A stretch of 64,000 nt of DNA from JAFAGO01 sp031987605 (lineage in GTDB: Bacteria; Bacteroidota; Bacteroidia; Flavobacteriales; Weeksellaceae). This document shows positions 42,427 to 50,657 of the stretch, piece by piece. The stretch covers positions 62,001 through 126,000 of the forward strand of contig DALZZF010000007.1 of NCBI GenBank assembly GCA_031987605.1. The letters are read 5' to 3'. Position numbers and translations under genes: made by a program. Numbering within the stretch: the first letter of the stretch is position 1; every line of letters starts with the position of its first letter. The notes under the pieces are model-generated. The model saw only the letters and a program-made list of their open reading frames with translations. It was not told where the DNA came from and did no database searches.

Positions 42427-42543
42427 TTAGCCTTGTCTTTGTTTAAATTTTGGGTTCTTCTTGTTGATTACAAACAGAACGCCTTTACGACGAACGATCT
42501 TGCAATCAGCACTTCTTTTTTTGATTGATGCTCTAACTTTCAT
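42427..42543 (-). CDS. rpmJ: 50S ribosomal protein L36 (zinc-less form)
   Basis: 38 residues: MKVRASIKKRSADCKIVRRK then GVLFVINKKNPKFKQRQG. It is the expected gene between infA and rpsM. Only one cysteine remains (residue 14), so the C-C-C-H zinc site of classical L36 is absent, as is usual in Bacteroidetes. A perfect 11-bp hairpin lies between infA and this gene. Confidence 0.95.
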   Translation of the reverse strand: MKVRASIKKRSADCKIVRRKGVLFVINKKNPKFKQRQG

Positions 42544-42568
42544 TTGTTCAATGTTATATTTTTCCGGT

Positions 42569-42595
42569 ATAATGGAATTGCAGTAATTCCATTAT
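42569..42595 (-). other. Hairpin in the infA-rpmJ spacer
   Basis: ATAATGGAATT (42569-42579) and AATTCCATTAT (42585-42595) form a perfect 11-bp stem with a 5-nt GCAGT loop. No T-run follows on the transcribed strand, so it is more likely an RNA processing or regulatory stem than a terminator. Confidence 0.6.
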
Positions 42596-42605
42596 ATCCG
42601 TTTTA

Positions 42606-42821
42606 TTAATATCTGAATGTTATTCTTCCTTTGGTTAAATCATAAGGGGACATTTCCAGCCTTACTTTATCACCCGGAAGAAGTTTGATGTAATGCATTC
42701 TCATCTTTCCGGAAATATGAGCGATAAGGATATGCCCATTTTCCAATTCTACACGAAACATGGCGTTTGAAAGTGCTTCCACGATCACGCCATCTTGTTC
42801 AATATGTTTCTGTTTTGCCAT
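42606..42821 (-). CDS. infA: Translation initiation factor IF-1
   Basis: 71 residues, one OB fold: KQKHIEQDGVIVEALSNAMF, ENGHILIAHISGKMR, YIKLLPGDKVRLEMSPYDLT. The length and sequence are standard. It follows secY by 3 bp. The adk and map genes often found between secY and infA are absent. Confidence 0.98.
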   Translation of the reverse strand: MAKQKHIEQDGVIVEALSNAMFRVELENGHILIAHISGKMRMHYIKLLPGDKVRLEMSPYDLTKGRITFRY

Positions 42822-42824
42822 ATA

Positions 42825-44204
42825 TTATATTCCGGTGCTTCTGGACAATTTCGATTGCATAAGGCCATCATAGTGATGATTCAGCAAGTATGTGTTGATT
42901 TGCTGAACGGTATCCAAGATAACTCCAACCATAATTAACAGTGATGTACCCCCGAAAAACAGGGCAAATCTGTCCGTCTGCACAAAGCCTCCGTGCACTA
43001 TTGCCGGAAGGACTGCAAAGATAGCTAAAAATATTGAACCCGGCAAGGTAATTTTTGACAGGATATCGTCAAGATAATCAGCGGTTTCTTTCCCAGGTCT
43101 TACCTTTGGAATTAACCCTCCGTTGCGTTTCAAATCGTCTGCCATTTGATTCACGGGAATCGTAATGGCGGTATAGAAGAAGGAGAAAATAATAATCAGC
43201 AATCCAAACAGTACGTTATACTGCCAGCTGAAAACATTTTTGAATCCTGCCAAGAACGTGTTAGACTCATCAATATTGGTTAACAATCCCGGTACAAACA
43301 TGAGTGCCTGTGCAAAGATAATTGGCATTACCCCTGCTGCATTTACTTTCAATGGAATCCATTGTCTTGCTCCCTGCATCAAATTTCTGTTTACACCACC
43401 TCTGGCTTGTGCTCTGCTTACATACTGAATTGGAATTTTTCTTACCGCTACGGATAGAATAATGGCCAACAGTACGACCAACATCCAGAATAATACTTCA
43501 ATCAGAATCATGATTCCTCCCATTCCTCCTTTACCGGTTTGTGTGGTAAATTCCTGAATAAATGCTGCGGGAAGATCAGCAAGGATTCCTACCATAATCA
43601 AAATGGAGATCCCGTTTCCGATTCCTTTGTCTGTAATTTTTTCACCAAGCCACATTGCGAATACTGATCCTGCTACGAGAATTACAATACTCGGCAACCA
43701 GAACATTACGGAGTTTGGCTCTACATAATAAGCCTGACCGAACTGTGCGTATGGTAAAAACATCTGGGTAATGGAGGTAAGGTAAGAAGGTGCCTGAACC
43801 AAACAAACCGCGATGGTTAACCATCTTGTAATTTGGTTAAGGGTATTTCTACCACTTTCTCCATCTTTCTGAAGTTTTTGCAGATACGGAACTGCCATTC
43901 CCATCAACTGCACAATAATGGAGGCAGAGATGTAAGGCATAATTCCGAGTGCCATAATGGAGGCTCGGCTGAATGCTCCCCCTGTAAAAGAGGAAAGCAA
44001 ACCAAGAAGTCCTGCTCCTTGTTTGCTGCCACCTTGGTTTTGATATTGTTCCAATAAACTTCCCACTTCTGCCATATTGATGGCAGGCAGGGAAATATAT
44101 GATGCGAATCTATACACGAGAACTAAACCTAAAGTATATAGGATCTTCTCTCTTAATTCTTTAAGACTCCAAATGTTTTTTAGGGTTTGTATAAATCCTT
44201 TCAT
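42825..44204 (-). CDS. secY: Protein translocase subunit SecY
   Basis: 459 residues with ten expected membrane helices. Signatures are KILYTLGLVLVYRFASYISL-type helix 1, the plug-containing LSSFTGGAFSRASIMALGIMPYISASIIVQL, IQYVSRAQARGG, and GGLIPKVRPG…TADYLDDILSKITLPGSIFL. It forms the inner-membrane Sec channel. It is 11 bp after rplO. Confidence 0.98.
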   Translation of the reverse strand: MKGFIQTLKNIWSLKELREKILYTLGLVLVYRFASYISLPAINMAEVGSLLEQYQNQGGSKQGAGLLGLLSSFTGGAFSRASIMALGIMPYISASIIVQLMGMAVPYLQKLQKDGESGRNTLNQITRWLTIAVCLVQAPSYLTSITQMFLPYAQFGQAYYVEPNSVMFWLPSIVILVAGSVFAMWLGEKITDKGIGNGISILIMVGILADLPAAFIQEFTTQTGKGGMGGIMILIEVLFWMLVVLLAIILSVAVRKIPIQYVSRAQARGGVNRNLMQGARQWIPLKVNAAGVMPIIFAQALMFVPGLLTNIDESNTFLAGFKNVFSWQYNVLFGLLIIIFSFFYTAITIPVNQMADDLKRNGGLIPKVRPGKETADYLDDILSKITLPGSIFLAIFAVLPAIVHGGFVQTDRFALFFGGTSLLIMVGVILDTVQQINTYLLNHHYDGLMQSKLSRSTGI

Positions 44205-44215
44205 TAATGATCGTA

Positions 44216-44665
44216 TTATAGAGTAATTGCTTTACCTCCTGCTTTTGAAATTAATTCTTCAGCGGATTTTGTGAATTTATGTGCAGAGATGGAAACGTTT
44301 GATTTCAATTCTCCTCTTCCTAAAATTTTCACAAATTCGTTTTTAGTTGCCAAACCGTTTTCTACCAAAATTTCTTTGGTGATGTCTCCTTTGATTCCTT
44401 TGGTATCAATAAGAGTCTGGATGGTATCTAAATTAATTCCTCTGAATTCTTTTCTGTTCACATTATTGAAACCGAATTTTGGAAGTCTTCTTTGCAAAGG
44501 CATCTGTCCACCTTCAAAACCGATTTTCTGGGAATATCCGGATCTTGATTTCTGACCTTTATGTCCTTTTGTGGAAGTACCGCCTTTTCCGCTTCCCTGT
44601 CCTCTACCAATTCTTTTGGAATTGTGTGTAGCACCACTTGCAGGTTTTATATTGTTTAAATTCAT
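44216..44665 (-). CDS. rplO: 50S ribosomal protein L15
   Basis: 149 residues. N-terminal basic Gly-rich stretch (KRIGRGQGSGKGGTSTKGHK, then GQKSRSGY) and the core GGQMPLQRRLPKFGF. It lies between rpmD (separated by a 99-bp repeat-filled spacer) and secY. Confidence 0.98.
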   Translation of the reverse strand: MNLNNIKPASGATHNSKRIGRGQGSGKGGTSTKGHKGQKSRSGYSQKIGFEGGQMPLQRRLPKFGFNNVNRKEFRGINLDTIQTLIDTKGIKGDITKEILVENGLATKNEFVKILGRGELKSNVSISAHKFTKSAEELISKAGGKAITL

Positions 44666-44670
44666 TTTGT

Positions 44671-44764
44671 TTTAGATTTGAGATTTAAAGATTTAAAGAT
44701 TTGAGATTTGAGATTCTGGATATAAGAGTCTAGAATCTCGTGTCTCGTATCTCGTGTCTATATT
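44671..44764. repeat. Heptad-type spacer repeat between rpmD and rplO
   Basis: GATTT recurs at 44675, 44682, 44690, 44698, 44705 and 44712 (7-8 nt apart). It is followed by complementary units of the GAATCTCGTGTCTCGTATCT kind, so the spacer can fold back on itself. Confidence 0.65.
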
Positions 44765-44941
44765 CTATTTTTGAACTTCAACTAAATGACCCACTGCTGC
44801 TACCATTCCTAAGATAGATGGTGTTGCTTCGTGTTCTACAACTTGGTGAAGTTTTTTAAGTCCTAATGCTTCAAGCGTTCTTTTTTGGGTTTTTGTTCTC
44901 CCAATAGCGCTCTTAATTTGTTTTACTTTAATTGTTGCCAT
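44765..44941 (-). CDS. rpmD: 50S ribosomal protein L30
   Basis: 58 residues: MATIKVKQIKSAIGRTKTQK, RTLEALGLKKLHQVVEHEAT, PSILGMVAAVGHLVEVQK. It is in the conserved place between rpsE and rplO, 14 bp after rpsE. Length is normal. Confidence 0.96.
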   Translation of the reverse strand: MATIKVKQIKSAIGRTKTQKRTLEALGLKKLHQVVEHEATPSILGMVAAVGHLVEVQK

Positions 44942-44955
44942 TGTTTGAATATATA

Positions 44956-45477
44956 TTAACCGTTAAACACTTTAGTTAAGGAGATTCCTCTCATTCTTGC
45001 AATTTCTTCTGGTCTTCTGATGTCCAGTAACGCTTTGAAAGTTGCTTTCACTACGTTGTGAGGATTGGAAGAACCTTTGGATTTGGAAAGAATATCTTTA
45101 ATACCTGCAGATTCCAATACCGCTCTTACCGCACCACCGGCAATAAGCCCGGTACCGTGAGAAGCTGGTCTAAGGAAAATATCGGCCCCTCCGTATCTTG
45201 CAGAAGTTGCGTGAGGAATAGTGTGATTCATCACGGGAACTTTTACCAGATTTTTCTTGGCATCTTCTACTGCTTTTGCGATTGCTGAAGCAACTTCTTT
45301 AGATTTTCCAAGTCCAAAACCGATGGTTCCGGCTTCGTCTCCTACTACTACAATAGCAGAAAATCCGAACGCTCTACCTCCTTTGGTTACTTTGGTTACT
45401 CTGTTTACGGCTACGAGACGATCTGTTAATTCTAATCCTCCCGGTTTTACTTTTTCTATATTATCTAGTCCTAACAT
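44956..45477 (-). CDS. rpsE: 30S ribosomal protein S5
   Basis: 173 residues with the S5 double-stranded-RNA-binding domain (LVAVNRVTKVTKGGRAFGFS) and C-terminal SKGSSNPHNVVKATFKALLD. It contributes to decoding accuracy. It follows rplR by 21 bp. Confidence 0.98.
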   Translation of the reverse strand: MLGLDNIEKVKPGGLELTDRLVAVNRVTKVTKGGRAFGFSAIVVVGDEAGTIGFGLGKSKEVASAIAKAVEDAKKNLVKVPVMNHTIPHATSARYGGADIFLRPASHGTGLIAGGAVRAVLESAGIKDILSKSKGSSNPHNVVKATFKALLDIRRPEEIARMRGISLTKVFNG

Positions 45478-45498
45478 AATTTCCGAAAATTTATTTGA

Positions 45499-45852
45499 TT
45501 AGAATTGAAGTCCACCTTCTCTTGCACCGTCTGCAAGGGCTTTTATTCTTCCGTGATATACAAAACCGTTTCTGTCGAAAACTACATTTTCGATTCCGGC
45601 AGCTTTTGCTTTTTCAGCAATTGCTTTACCTACGTTTGCAGAAACTTCTGATTTCGTTCCTTTAGCATCCACTCCTTTTTCTCTTGAAGAAGCTGCGGCT
45701 AATGTTTTTCCTGTTTTATCGTCGATTAACTGAGCGTAAATTTCTTTATTACTCTTATACACCGATAATCTTGGCAATTCTGCAGAGCCGGAGATTTTTC
45801 CTCTTACTCTTCTTTTGATTCTAATTCTTTTCTGTACTTTATTCAGTGCCAT
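45499..45852 (-). CDS. rplR: 50S ribosomal protein L18
   Basis: 117 residues; a basic N-terminus (VQKRIRIKRRVRGKISGSAE) and the core PRLSVYKSNKEIYAQLIDD ending FDRNGFVYHGRIKALADGAR. It binds 5S rRNA with L5. It is 14 bp after rplF. Confidence 0.98.
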   Translation of the reverse strand: MALNKVQKRIRIKRRVRGKISGSAELPRLSVYKSNKEIYAQLIDDKTGKTLAAASSREKGVDAKGTKSEVSANVGKAIAEKAKAAGIENVVFDRNGFVYHGRIKALADGAREGGLQF

Positions 45853-45866
45853 TGTCTTAAAATTTA

Positions 45867-46412
45867 TTATGCAGACTTACCAGCTTTTCTTCTGATGATT
45901 TCACCAACGAATCTCACCCCTTTACCTTTGTAAGGTTCAGGTTTTCTGAAAGAACGGATTTTCGCTGCGACCATTCCTAGAAGCTGCTTATCGTGCGATG
46001 TTAATGTAATAATTGGGTTTTTACCTTTCTCAGTCTCTGTGTTCACTTTGATTTCGTCCGGAAGTTCCAGTATGATACCGTGAGAGAAACCTAAAGCCAA
46101 CTCAAGTTTTTGTCCTGAGTGTGAGGCTCTATAACCAACTCCTACTAATTCAAGTTTCTTTTCGAAACCGTCGTGAGTTCCCACAACCATATTGTGGATC
46201 AGTGCTCTGTACAATCCGTGCAGGGCTTTGTGCTGTTTGTCATCAGACGGTCTGTTCAGGTGCAGTTCTCCGTCTTTCTGCTCCAAAGTAATTCCACCGG
46301 TAAGTTCCTGAGAAAGTTCTCCTTTAGGACCTTTTACGGTTACCACTCCTTCTTTTTCTGCAATGGTAACTCCGGCAGGAATGTTTATAATTGCTTTACC
46401 AATTCTTGACAT
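45867..46412 (-). CDS. rplF: 50S ribosomal protein L6
   Basis: 181 residues, two related domains; MSRIGKAIINIPAGV at the start and the conserved RKPEPYKGKGVRFVGEIIRR near the end. It sits near the sarcin-ricin loop. It is 18 bp after rpsH. Confidence 0.98.
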   Translation of the reverse strand: MSRIGKAIINIPAGVTIAEKEGVVTVKGPKGELSQELTGGITLEQKDGELHLNRPSDDKQHKALHGLYRALIHNMVVGTHDGFEKKLELVGVGYRASHSGQKLELALGFSHGIILELPDEIKVNTETEKGKNPIITLTSHDKQLLGMVAAKIRSFRKPEPYKGKGVRFVGEIIRRKAGKSA

Positions 46413-46430
46413 TTTCCTTTGTTTAAAAAA

Positions 46431-46829
46431 TTAATATACGTAGCAGATTACTTCTCCACCTACTTTTTCTTCTCTTGCTTTTTTGTCGGTCATCACTCCT
46501 TTAGAAGTTGAGATGATCGCCACTCCCAAACCGTTGAGTACTCTTGGAAGTTCTGTAGAACCTTTGTACTGTCTCAAACCTGGCTTTGATGCTCTTTGGA
46601 TCGATTTGATCGCTGGTTTGTTGGTTTGTTTGTCGTACTTTAAAGCGATTTTGATGGAACCTTGAACGGAGCTATCTTCGAACTTATAGTTCAGGATATA
46701 CCCTTGGTCGAACAAGATTTTCGTAATCTCCTTTTTGATTTTCGATGCAGGAATTTCCACCACTTTGTGGCCTGCGCTTTGTGCGTTCCTTACTCTGGTT
46801 AGGAAATCTGAAATTGGATCTGTTACCAT
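46431..46829 (-). CDS. rpsH: 30S ribosomal protein S8
   Basis: 132 residues; TDPISDFLTRVRNAQSAGHK at the start and the C-terminal ISTSKGVMTDKKAREEKVGG. In E. coli S8 represses the spc operon; whether that holds here is unknown. A 147-bp repeat-rich spacer separates it from rpsN. Confidence 0.98.
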   Translation of the reverse strand: MVTDPISDFLTRVRNAQSAGHKVVEIPASKIKKEITKILFDQGYILNYKFEDSSVQGSIKIALKYDKQTNKPAIKSIQRASKPGLRQYKGSTELPRVLNGLGVAIISTSKGVMTDKKAREEKVGGEVICYVY

Positions 46830-46861
46830 TTTTCTATTTGTTGTTATTGGTTAATGACAAT

Positions 46862-46976
46862 CAGTTTTGATAGATTTCAGATTTCAGACATCAGATTTCA
46901 GATTTTATAAATGGTCTGATTTCTGACATCTCGCATCTGTGGTCTATAACTTAATTGTCTCGATTTTACAAAATTG
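46862..46976. repeat. Heptad-type spacer repeat between rpsN and rpsH
   Basis: Units start at 46873, 46880, 46887, 46894 and 46901 (GATTTCA, GATTTCA, GACATCA, GATTTCA, GATTTTA), exactly 7 nt apart. They are followed by inverted units (GTCTGATTTCTGACATCT), so the spacer can form a hairpin. Confidence 0.7.
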
Positions 46977-47246
46977 TTACCAACTTGCTTTTTTCACTCC
47001 CGGGATAAGACCGTTGTTGGCCATTTCACGAAATGTTACTCTGGAAATACCAAACGTTCTCATATATCCTCTTGGTCTTCCGGTAAGTTTGCAACGGTTG
47101 TGCAAGCGTACTGGGGAAGCATTTTTAGGAAGTTTTTGTAGTGCTTCGTAATCTCCGGCTTCTTTCAAAGCTTTTCTTTTCGCAGCATATTTTGCAACAA
47201 GTGCTTCTCTTTTGCGCTCACGCGCTTTCATTGATTCTTTAGCCAT
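46977..47246 (-). CDS. rpsN: 30S ribosomal protein S14 (zinc-less form)
   Basis: 89 residues; MAKESMKARERKREALVAKY, RLHNRCKLTGRPRGYMRTFG, ISRVTFREMANNGLIPGVKKASW-type end. The CxxC zinc motif is missing, as in the longer S14 form. It is 3 bp after rplE. Confidence 0.98.
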   Translation of the reverse strand: MAKESMKARERKREALVAKYAAKRKALKEAGDYEALQKLPKNASPVRLHNRCKLTGRPRGYMRTFGISRVTFREMANNGLIPGVKKASW

Positions 47247-47249
47247 TTC

Positions 47250-47804
47250 TTAGTTTTTTTTGAATGGTAAACCGAAGTGAGTTAATAATGCTTTTGCTTC
47301 TTTGTCTGTTTTGGCAGAGGTAACGAAAGTGATGTCCATCCCTTGGATTTTTTTCACTTTGTCGATTACGATTTCAGGGAAAATAATTTGCTCGGTAATT
47401 CCCAAGTTATAGTTTCCTCTTCCGTCGAAACCGTCTGCTTTAATTCCAGAGAAATCTCTGATTCGTGGGAGTGCGGATGAAGTCAGTCTGTCCAAGAATT
47501 CATACATTTTCGTAGCTCTTAGGGTAACTTTTGCTCCAACGGGCATTCCTTTTCTTAGTTTGAAGGCTGCTTCATCTTTTTTAGACAAAGTTCCTACTGC
47601 TTTTTGTCCTGTAATTGCTGTCAGTTCTTCAACCGCATAGTCTACGATTTTTTTGTCAGCTGTAGCATCTCCTAACCCTTGTGAAATAACAATTTTCTCA
47701 AGTTTAGGCACTTGCATTACGGACTTATATCCAAATTCTTCCATCAATGCTGGAACAATTTTTTCTTTGTACGCTTGTTTTGGTCTTGCGATATATGTTG
47801 CCAT
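47250..47804 (-). CDS. rplE: 50S ribosomal protein L5
   Basis: 184 residues; MQVPKLEKIVISQGLGDAT, TGQKAVGTLSKKDEAAFKLR, GRGNYNLGITEQIIFPEI and MDITFVTSAKTDKEAKALL. It binds 5S rRNA. It is 11 bp after rplX. Confidence 0.98.
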   Translation of the reverse strand: MATYIARPKQAYKEKIVPALMEEFGYKSVMQVPKLEKIVISQGLGDATADKKIVDYAVEELTAITGQKAVGTLSKKDEAAFKLRKGMPVGAKVTLRATKMYEFLDRLTSSALPRIRDFSGIKADGFDGRGNYNLGITEQIIFPEIVIDKVKKIQGMDITFVTSAKTDKEAKALLTHFGLPFKKN

Positions 47805-47815
47805 TGTTATTCTGA

Positions 47816-48136
47816 TTAAAGGGTTTCTCCGGTAGTTTTCGCTACTCTTACTTTTTTATCACCTTCTACTTTAAAGGCTACTTTTGTAGCTTTTCCGTTT
47901 TTATCCAAAAGGGATACGTTGGAAATATTGATAGAGGCTTCTTTTTCCTGAATTCCTCCCTGAGGATTTGCGGCAGATGGTTTTACGTGTTTTTTAACAA
48001 CGTTGATTCCTGCTACGATTACTCTTGGGTCTCTTCCTTCTTTTCTGATCACTTCAAGAACTTCACCTTTACTTCCTTTGTTTTTCCCGGTAGTAACGAT
48101 GACGTTGTCTCCTCTTTTTATTTTAACTTTTGTCAT
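47816..48136 (-). CDS. rplX: 50S ribosomal protein L24
   Basis: 106 residues with the KOW motif at the start (KIKRGDNVIVTTGKNKGSKG) and VAGINVVKKHVKPS. It is an assembly initiator of the 50S subunit. It is 19 bp after rplN. Confidence 0.98.
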   Translation of the reverse strand: MTKVKIKRGDNVIVTTGKNKGSKGEVLEVIRKEGRDPRVIVAGINVVKKHVKPSAANPQGGIQEKEASINISNVSLLDKNGKATKVAFKVEGDKKVRVAKTTGETL

Positions 48137-48155
48137 TTCTTTTAAATTTTAAAAA

Positions 48156-48524
48156 TTAAAGTACTTCAGGAGCCAATGAAATGATTTTCATATATTCCTT
48201 ATCTCTAAGTTCACGAGCAACTGGTCCGAAAACACGGGTTCCTCTCATTTCTCCTGCAGCGTTTAAAAGAACGCAGGCATTATCGTCGAATTTGATGTAT
48301 GATCCATCTTTTCTTCTTACTGCTTTTTTGGTTCTTACTACAACTGCTTTAGAAACCTGACCTTTTTTTGCATTTCCTGATGGTGTAGAATCTTTGATGG
48401 TTACTACGATTTTATCACCTACGGAAGCATATCTTCTTCTGGTACCTCCCAGAACTCTGATCACCAATACTTCTTTTGCACCGGTATTATCAGCTACTTT
48501 TAATCTTGATTCTGTTTGTAACAT
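48156..48524 (-). CDS. rplN: 50S ribosomal protein L14
   Basis: 122 residues; MLQTESRLKVADNTGAKEVL, the GNAKKGQVSKAVVVRTKKAV loop and GTRVFGPVARELRD. Its first base overlaps the last base of the rpsQ stop, so translation is coupled. Confidence 0.98.
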   Translation of the reverse strand: MLQTESRLKVADNTGAKEVLVIRVLGGTRRRYASVGDKIVVTIKDSTPSGNAKKGQVSKAVVVRTKKAVRRKDGSYIKFDDNACVLLNAAGEMRGTRVFGPVARELRDKEYMKIISLAPEVL

Positions 48525-48778
48525 TATTTCGCTTTTTCAATGATTCTAACTAATCTCCATCTTTTGCTCTTGCTCAAAGGGCGTGTTTCCTGGATTAACA
48601 CAGTATCGCCTTCTGTACATTCGTTATTCTCGTCGTGAGCGGTATATTTTTTCGTTTTCAAAACGAATTTTCCGTACAACGGGTGTTTTACTCTGGTCGT
48701 TTCACTAACAACAATGGTCTTTTCCATTTTATTGCTGGAAACCACTCCAATTCTTTCTTTTCTTAAATTTCTATCCAT
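48524..48778 (-). CDS. rpsQ: 30S ribosomal protein S17
   Basis: 84 residues, OB fold: RKERIGVVSSNKMEKTIVVS, VKHPLYGKFVLKTKKY, and PLSKSKRWRLVRIIEKAK. It is 13 bp after rpmC and overlaps rplN by one base. Confidence 0.98.
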   Translation of the reverse strand: MDRNLRKERIGVVSSNKMEKTIVVSETTRVKHPLYGKFVLKTKKYTAHDENNECTEGDTVLIQETRPLSKSKRWRLVRIIEKAK

Positions 48779-48791
48779 TGGTAAAAGGAAA

Positions 48792-48977
48792 TTATTGTTT
48801 GTTAGTTAATTCGGTATTAAGTCTTGCGATTGTTCTTCTCAAATCTTTGATTTGAATTGGATTTTCTACAGGGCTGATTTTATGTGCCAGTTTCAGTTTG
48901 GTGTAATTGGCTTTTGCTTCAGCTAACTGTACTTTTAAATCCTCTACGCTTAAATTTTTGATCTCGGCTTTATTCAT
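48792..48977 (-). CDS. rpmC: 50S ribosomal protein L29
   Basis: 61 residues, two helices: MNKAEIKNLSVEDLKVQLAE and LKLAHKISPVENPIQIKDLR followed by RTIARLNTEL. It lies near the peptide exit tunnel. It is 11 bp after rplP. Confidence 0.97.
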   Translation of the reverse strand: MNKAEIKNLSVEDLKVQLAEAKANYTKLKLAHKISPVENPIQIKDLRRTIARLNTELTNKQ

Positions 48978-48988
48978 GATTTCAAAGA

Positions 48989-49414
48989 TTATTGAGGTTT
49001 AACAAAATCGTTTGCTACTATAAATTTGGTCGTAACAGGGAGTTTTTGTGCGGCTAGTCTAAGTGCTTCTTTCGCTACTTCGTAAGGAACACCTCCTACT
49101 TCGAACATAATTTTTCCTGGTTTTACTACGGCCACCCAATATTCCACGGCACCTTTCCCTTTCCCCATACGTACTTCGGCTGGTTTTTTGGTAATTGGCT
49201 TATCCGGGAAGATTTTGATCCATAGCTGACCTTCTCTTTTCATATATCTCGTAGCAGCAATACGTGCTGCTTCGATTTGTCTTGCTGTGATCCAAGCTCC
49301 TTCTAATGCTTTGATTCCGAAAGTTCCGTACGCCAACTGAGATCCTCTGTGAGCGTCTCCTTTCATCTTCATTTTATGAACCTTACGGAACTTGGTTCTT
49401 TTTGGTTGTAACAT
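48989..49414 (-). CDS. rplP: 50S ribosomal protein L16
   Basis: 141 residues; MLQPKRTKFRKVHKMKMKG, FGIKALEGAWITARQIEAAR, IFPDKPITKKPAEVRMGKGK and GGVPYEVAKEALRLAAQKLP. It helps position tRNA in the A site. A 93-bp heptad-repeat spacer separates it from rpsC. Confidence 0.98.
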   Translation of the reverse strand: MLQPKRTKFRKVHKMKMKGDAHRGSQLAYGTFGIKALEGAWITARQIEAARIAATRYMKREGQLWIKIFPDKPITKKPAEVRMGKGKGAVEYWVAVVKPGKIMFEVGGVPYEVAKEALRLAAQKLPVTTKFIVANDFVKPQ

Positions 49415-49420
49415 TGTCTT

Positions 49421-49507
49421 AAATTTTAGATTTTAGATTTCAGATTTTAGATTTTAGATTTTAAACAAGTAACGGTAATTTAAAACTCAAAATTTCAATC
49501 TAAAATT
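49421..49507. repeat. Heptad-type spacer repeat between rpsC and rplP
   Basis: GATTT occurs at 49429, 49436, 49443, 49450 and 49457, exactly 7 nt apart (units GATTTTA and GATTTCA). It is followed by complementary ATTTAAAACTC and AAAATTTCAATCTAAAATTT. Confidence 0.7.
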
Positions 49508-50248
49508 TTAGTTATTGTTGTTTCTTCTAGGTCTTCTGTCTCCTCTTTCGCTTCTTTCACTTCTTTCTCTTCCGCCTGAAGGTCCTTTTTTCTGTTGTCC
49601 TACGAGTGGGGAAAGTTCTCTTTTACCATACACTTCTCCTTTCATGATCCAAACTTTTACGCCTAGTCTTCCGTAAGTAGTGTGTGCTTCAGCCCAGTGA
49701 TAATCGATATCTGCACGGAAGGTTGACAATGGAATTCTTCCTTCTTTGAAGGATTCGCTTCTTGCCATTTCCGCTCCGTTCAAACGTCCGGAAATCTGTA
49801 CTTTGATTCCTTCTGCTCCCATTCTCATGGTAGAAGCCATTGCCATTTTCACAGCTCTTCTGTAGGAGATACGGTTTTCGATTTGTTTAGCGATGCTATC
49901 TGCAACTAATACTGCATCAAGCTCTGGTCTTTTGATTTCGAAGATATTGATCTGAACGTCTTTGTCCGTCAATTTTTTTAATTCTTCTTTCAGTTTATCC
50001 ACTTCCTGACCTCCTTTACCGATGATTAATCCCGGTCTTGCGGTGGTAATGGTTACTGTAACTAATTTCAGGGTTCTTTCAATATAAATTTTTGAAATTC
50101 CTCCTTTAGATAATCTTGCTTCAAGGTATCTTCTGATTTTGTAATCTTCAGCGATTCTGTCACCGTAGTTTTTACCACCAAACCAGTTTGAATCCCATCC
50201 TCTGATGATACCTAATCTGTTACCAATTGGATTTGTCTTCTGTCCCAT
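49508..50248 (-). CDS. rpsC: 30S ribosomal protein S3
   Basis: 246 residues; MGQKTNPIGNRLGIIRGWDS, KH domain with GLIIGKGGQEVDKLKEELKK, and the C-terminal domain GRLNGAEMARSESFKEGRIP, TTYGRLGVKVWIMKGEV. The end is an Arg/Ser-rich tail finishing in Asn residues. It follows rplV by 8 bp. Confidence 0.98.
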   Translation of the reverse strand: MGQKTNPIGNRLGIIRGWDSNWFGGKNYGDRIAEDYKIRRYLEARLSKGGISKIYIERTLKLVTVTITTARPGLIIGKGGQEVDKLKEELKKLTDKDVQINIFEIKRPELDAVLVADSIAKQIENRISYRRAVKMAMASTMRMGAEGIKVQISGRLNGAEMARSESFKEGRIPLSTFRADIDYHWAEAHTTYGRLGVKVWIMKGEVYGKRELSPLVGQQKKGPSGGRERSERSERGDRRPRRNNNN

Positions 50249-50256
50249 ACCTTGAA

Positions 50257-50655
50257 TTAATTTTCTTTTTTATCTAAGATTAGTGTAACGTGGTTCGATC
50301 TTTTTCTGATTCTGTATCCTCTTCCTTGCGGAGCTGGACGCAGTCTCTTCAATTGTCTTGCACTGTCTACGAAGATTTCTTTTACGATAAGATTTGCTTC
50401 TTCGATATCTGCTCCTTCATTCTTAGTCTGCCAGTTTGCGATAGCAGAAAGAAGTAATTTTTCCAATTTATTGGAAGCTTCTTTTTTAGAATATTTAAGG
50501 ATATAAAGAGCTTTATCTACTTTCTCTCCTCTGATGATATCGGCAACGAGTCTCATTTTTCTTGGAGAAGAAGGGCAATCGTTCAATTTAGCTTGTACAA
50601 CGTCGTTGTTTGCTACTTTTCTTGCTAATGCGCTATCTTTTTTTCTTGATCCCAT
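50257..50655 (-). CDS. rplV: 50S ribosomal protein L22
   Basis: 132 residues; AKLNDCPSSPRKMRLVADII, AIANWQTKNEGADIEEANLI and the tunnel loop RLRPAPQGRGYRIRKRSNHV. It lines the nascent-peptide tunnel. It is 2 bp after rpsS. Confidence 0.98.
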   Translation of the reverse strand: MGSRKKDSALARKVANNDVVQAKLNDCPSSPRKMRLVADIIRGEKVDKALYILKYSKKEASNKLEKLLLSAIANWQTKNEGADIEEANLIVKEIFVDSARQLKRLRPAPQGRGYRIRKRSNHVTLILDKKEN

Positions 50656-50657
50656 GA

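Noticed and set aside
42427..42543. L36 lacking zinc cysteines considered as a damaged gene
   Set aside because: The single-Cys form is the normal Bacteroidetes type and the gene is in its conserved place with full length.
46862..46976. Heptad repeats considered as a CRISPR array
   Set aside because: The unit is only 7 nt, degenerate and without spacers.
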